24,703 nt of DNA, taken from an uncultured Lachnospiraceae bacterium. Lineage in GTDB: Bacteria > Bacillota > Clostridia > Lachnospirales > Lachnospiraceae. Location of the stretch: assembly GCA_900554925.1 (NCBI GenBank), contig USJG01000020.1:1-24703 (forward strand), written 5' to 3'. The first letter of the stretch is position 1, and each line of letters begins with the position of its first letter. This document shows positions 22,874 to 24,703 of the stretch, piece by piece. The notes beneath the pieces were generated by a model, which made no database searches, was not told the DNA's origin, and saw only the letters and a list, made by a program, of their open reading frames with translations. A program made the translations under genes and the position numbers.

Positions 22874-22900
22874 GTTAATCTGAATATAACATTATATAAT
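22872..22900 (+). promoter_or_regulatory. Promoter of the riboswitch leader transcript
   Basis: TTGTTA (22872-22877), a 17-nt spacer and a perfect TATAAT (22895-22900). The start near 22907 lies about 20 nt before the riboswitch P1 helix. Confidence 0.75.
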
Positions 22901-22926
22901 ACAGGCATAATAATATAAACTTCATC

Positions 22927-23070
22927 AATAAGAGGGAGTAACCGGCATTTCACAAAAGCCGCGTCCGCCATAGGTCAAAGCAAGCGGAAAGCGTGTACAG
23001 AAATGCATTTTCAGCGTCAATACGATGGCAGCTTTCATCCGCTGAAGATTGAAATGGTAAGACTTTTATT
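22927..23070 (+). promoter_or_regulatory. yybP-ykoY riboswitch (Mn2+ sensor)
   Basis: P1 pairs 22927-22934 (AATAAGAG) with 23063-23070 (CTTTTATT). The conserved L1 sequence GGGAGTAAC follows the 5' strand, and the conserved GGTAAGAC precedes the 3' strand. P2 pairs CATTTCA with TGAAATG. The second arm holds the hallmark AGCGTCAATACG followed by a GATG/CATC hairpin and CCGCT, as in the L3 loop of the characterised Lactococcus and Bacillus members. The family senses manganese and normally switches expression on when bound. Here the P1 3' strand is shared with a downstream terminator, giving a standard ON-switch layout. The next gene is the Na+-pump decarboxylase beta subunit. Confidence 0.88.
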
Positions 23071-23101
23071 GCAGTGACATTCTGCAATAAAAGTCTTTTT
23101 T
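23059..23101 (+). terminator. Expression-platform terminator of the yybP-ykoY riboswitch
   Basis: A perfect 16-bp stem (23059-23074 with 23082-23097) with loop TGACATT is followed by a T-tract at 23096-23101. Its 5' arm contains the riboswitch P1 3' strand, so ligand-stabilised P1 and the terminator are mutually exclusive. Confidence 0.88.
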
Positions 23102-23225
23102 GTATAACAGAAAATTCCTCCGGATTTTCCTGTTATACAAAAACCCTCCGGACGGATGCGCAGCTCGCGGAGAGGTAGTTATGCATACGCATCCGCTCGC
23201 GCGCGAAGTGTCGCAAACGACACTT
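23097..23225 (+). other. Cluster of three further hairpins after the riboswitch terminator
   Basis: Three inverted repeats follow one another. The first has a 14-bp perfect outer stem, 23097-23110 with 23130-23143, extended inside by AAAAT/ATTTT and CC/GG. The second pairs CGGATGCG (23153-23160) with CGCATCCG (23188-23195). The third pairs AAGTGTCG (23206-23213) with CGACACTT (23218-23225). The second loop contains GGAGAGG and an ATG at 23181 that opens a 68-codon frame running into the next gene. The region is CpG-rich and unlike its surroundings, suggesting a repeated element. Confidence 0.7.
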
Positions 23226-23295
23226 TATTATTTCACGGGATTCGGATATCAAAAAAGCTTCCTCGAATCTACTATGAAAAGAAAGAGGTGTAATT

Positions 23296-24423
23296 ATGGA
23301 TTTTTTAATTTCCGGCATTCTTGCTATCACCTGGAAACAGGTTGTCATGTATGTGGTTGGTCTTATTCTGATCTGGCTGGCTGTTAAAAAGGAATATGAG
23401 CCTTCCCTGCTTCTGCCTATGGGTTTTGGAGCCATCTTAGTCAACCTCCCTTTAAGCGGTGTGCTTAATCAGTACATGGATGGTGTGGGAGAGACCACCG
23501 GCATTATCCAGTGGCTTTTTAATGTAGGCATTGAGACCTCAGAAGCACTTCCCATTATTTTATTTATTGGCATTGGCGCCATGATAGACTTTGGCCCTCT
23601 GCTTTCCAAGCCGGTGCTTTTTCTCTTTGGCGCCGCCGCCCAGTTTGGTATTTTCGCCGCTCTGCTGTTTGCAGTTATTCTGGGCTTTGATCTGAAGGAT
23701 GCTGCTTCTATTGGTATCATCGGAGCTGCCGACGGTCCCACCTCCATATTGGTGTCACAAATTCTTCATTCCAACTATATAGGCGCCATTGCTGTAGCCG
23801 CCTATTCCTACATGGCCCTTGTACCAATTGTACAGCCATTTGCTATCCGGCTTGTTACTACCAAAAAGGAGCGCTGCATCCGCATGAACTATACTCCCAG
23901 TGAGGTCTCTAAGCAAATGCGGATTGCCTTTCCCATTATCGTAACCTTTATCGTAGGACTGATCGCTCCCTCCTCAGTTGCCCTGGTAGGTTTTCTGATG
24001 TTTGGAAATCTTATTCGGGAATGTGGGGTTCTCAGCAGTCTGTCCGATACCGCGCAAAATATCCTGTCAAACCTTGTTACCTTGTTTTTGGGGATTACGA
24101 TTTCTTTCAGCATGACAGCAGACGCCTTTGTAAGAGTGGATACTCTTTTAATTATGGCTATCGGACTTTTTGCCTTCGTCTTTGACACCATCGGCGGTGT
24201 GGTTTTTGCCAAGTTCATTAATTTATTCCTGAAGGAAAAGATCAATCCCATGATTGGCGCTGCCGGTATTTCGGCTTTTCCCATGTCCTCCCGTGTGGTT
24301 CAGAAAATGGCCCTTAAGGAGGATCCCGGCAACATACTCATCATGCAGGCCGCCGGCGCCAATGTTTCCGGTCAGATTGCTTCTGTTATCGCAGGCGGCC
24401 TGATTATCGCTTTTATCGGTTAA
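23296..24423 (+). CDS. Na+-translocating decarboxylase beta subunit (OadB/GcdB/MmdB family)
   Basis: The 375-residue integral membrane protein couples decarboxylation of a biotin-bound carboxyl group to sodium export. Conserved elements are LLLPMGFGAILVNLPLSG, LPIILFIGIGAMIDFGPL, the Na+/proton-site segment IIGAADGPTSILVSQ with its essential Asp, ISFSMTADAF, and the C-terminal MQAAGANVSGQIASVIAGG. Which enzyme it serves (oxaloacetate, methylmalonyl-CoA or glutaconyl-CoA decarboxylase) is not decided here, because the alpha and biotin-carrier subunits are not in the window. The ATG has AGAGGTG 6-7 nt upstream. It is followed 27 bp later by a tiny membrane protein gene. The long leader carries a yybP-ykoY riboswitch. 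Confidence 0.95.
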   Translation: MDFLISGILAITWKQVVMYVVGLILIWLAVKKEYEPSLLLPMGFGAILVNLPLSGVLNQYMDGVGETTGIIQWLFNVGIETSEALPIILFIGIGAMIDFGPLLSKPVLFLFGAAAQFGIFAALLFAVILGFDLKDAASIGIIGAADGPTSILVSQILHSNYIGAIAVAAYSYMALVPIVQPFAIRLVTTKKERCIRMNYTPSEVSKQMRIAFPIIVTFIVGLIAPSSVALVGFLMFGNLIRECGVLSSLSDTAQNILSNLVTLFLGITISFSMTADAFVRVDTLLIMAIGLFAFVFDTIGGVVFAKFINLFLKEKINPMIGAAGISAFPMSSRVVQKMALKEDPGNILIMQAAGANVSGQIASVIAGGLIIAFIG

Positions 24424-24450
24424 CGAATCTATGACAGAAAGGGGATCAAA

Positions 24451-24570
24451 ATGAGTATCAGCAATTTTCTTGAAACGCTTCCAATGGCTCTGAACGGAAT
24501 GCTGGGGATTTTTCTTGTTATTTTTATCATTTTCCTGGCAATCAAGCTTTTAAATAAAATTTTTAAGTAA
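24451..24570 (+). CDS. 39-residue membrane protein, OadG-like gamma subunit
   Basis: A short frame of 39 codons starts at the ATG at 24451 with AGGGG about 7 nt upstream and ends at TAA. The protein begins MSISNFLETLPMALNGM, continues with one transmembrane helix (LGIFLVIFIIFLAIKLL), and ends in a basic NKIFK. The short N-terminus, single helix, conserved G-M before the helix and position directly after the beta subunit fit a minimal OadG-type gamma subunit that assembles the sodium-pump complex. OadG proteins are usually 80 or more residues, so this is a stripped-down form or an independent small partner. Confidence 0.7.
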   Translation: MSISNFLETLPMALNGMLGIFLVIFIIFLAIKLLNKIFK

Positions 24571-24639
24571 TTCTCCGCATCATCATTTCCGCTTGAAAAC
24601 CCGCAAAATCTGTGGTATCATAGTGTTATAATCCTGACG

Positions 24640-24703
24640 GATACTCGTCAACCTCGCTGCGATTCGACCCGTTGGACGCATCGCAGCGAGGTTGACGAGT
24701 ATC
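24640..24703. repeat. 24-bp perfect inverted repeat at the window edge
   Basis: The left arm at 24640-24663 and right arm at 24680-24703 are exact reverse complements over 24 bp, separated by 16 nt. The arms begin GATACTCGTCAACC and are GC-richer than the gene before them. The structure may extend beyond the window. It could be a strong terminator after the pump genes or a dispersed palindromic repeat; the T-tract needed to decide is outside the window. Confidence 0.85.

Noticed and set aside
22907..23101. T-box leader or M-box (Mg2+) riboswitch
   Set aside because: No TGGNACCGCG T-box sequence and no M-box core; the conserved GGGAGTA, CGTCAATACG and GTAAGAC elements fit yybP-ykoY instead.
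23181..23387. 68-codon frame starting in the hairpin cluster as a genuine gene
   Set aside because: It overlaps the pump gene by 92 bp in another frame, reads through hairpin repeats and has no recognisable domain; kept only as a possible upstream ORF.
1..24703. CRISPR arrays, tRNA or rRNA genes, insertion sequences
   Set aside because: No regularly spaced direct repeats, tRNA-like folds, rRNA-like tracts or transposase frames were seen on either strand.

Overview
The window looks like chromosome of a Firmicute of the class Clostridia, most likely a Lachnospiraceae-type gut anaerobe. The evidence is moderate GC, strong AGGAGG-type ribosome binding sites, sigma-A promoters, a GSI-alpha glutamine synthetase next to an ANTAR regulator, a Na+-pump decarboxylase beta subunit, and a TetM-like translation GTPase fused to a YacP/Rae1 nuclease domain. 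No rRNA, tRNA, transposase, phage gene or CRISPR array was seen.

Layout. 1-2700 (minus): glnA, an ANTAR RNA-binding regulator and a small (p)ppGpp synthetase in one apparent operon, with a clear promoter and a large hairpin at the very start of the glnA leader. 2772-3311 (plus): a small membrane-anchored FMN-binding-like protein and a terminator hairpin. 3332-8955 (minus): hisC, DUF368 (polyprenyl-phosphate translocase family), a SAM methyltransferase, hslO (Hsp33) and nadE, tightly packed and partly translationally coupled. 9095-10120 (minus): a family 2 glycosyltransferase. 10208-12643 (minus): a complete polar amino-acid ABC transporter (binding lipoprotein, permease, ATPase) with an internal terminator hairpin after the binding-protein gene.

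12768-14591 (minus): an unrecognised surface protein with His/Cys-rich repeats, preceded by a promoter and an in-leader terminator that suggests attenuation. 14793-18777: a divergent surface-glycan cluster, with an acyltransferase on the minus strand and a beta-propeller-like lipoprotein plus a GT-C glycosyltransferase on the plus strand. The two sides are separated by a 74-nt palindrome. 18753-22073 (minus): a histidine phosphatase coupled to the 909-residue GTPase-NYN fusion. 22262-22780 (plus): a CarD-family regulator. 22781-23295: a 515-bp gene-free stretch holding paired direct repeats, a promoter, a well-formed yybP-ykoY (Mn2+) riboswitch with terminator, and three further hairpins. 23296-24570 (plus): the Na+-pump decarboxylase beta subunit and a 39-residue gamma-like membrane protein. 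The window ends in a 24-bp perfect inverted repeat.

The strongest candidates for undescribed biology are four: the ribosomal-protection-type GTPase fused to an A-site mRNA endonuclease domain; the glnA/ANTAR/alarmone synthetase operon; the attenuated HxH/Cys repeat protein; and the placement of a manganese riboswitch upstream of a sodium-pump subunit.
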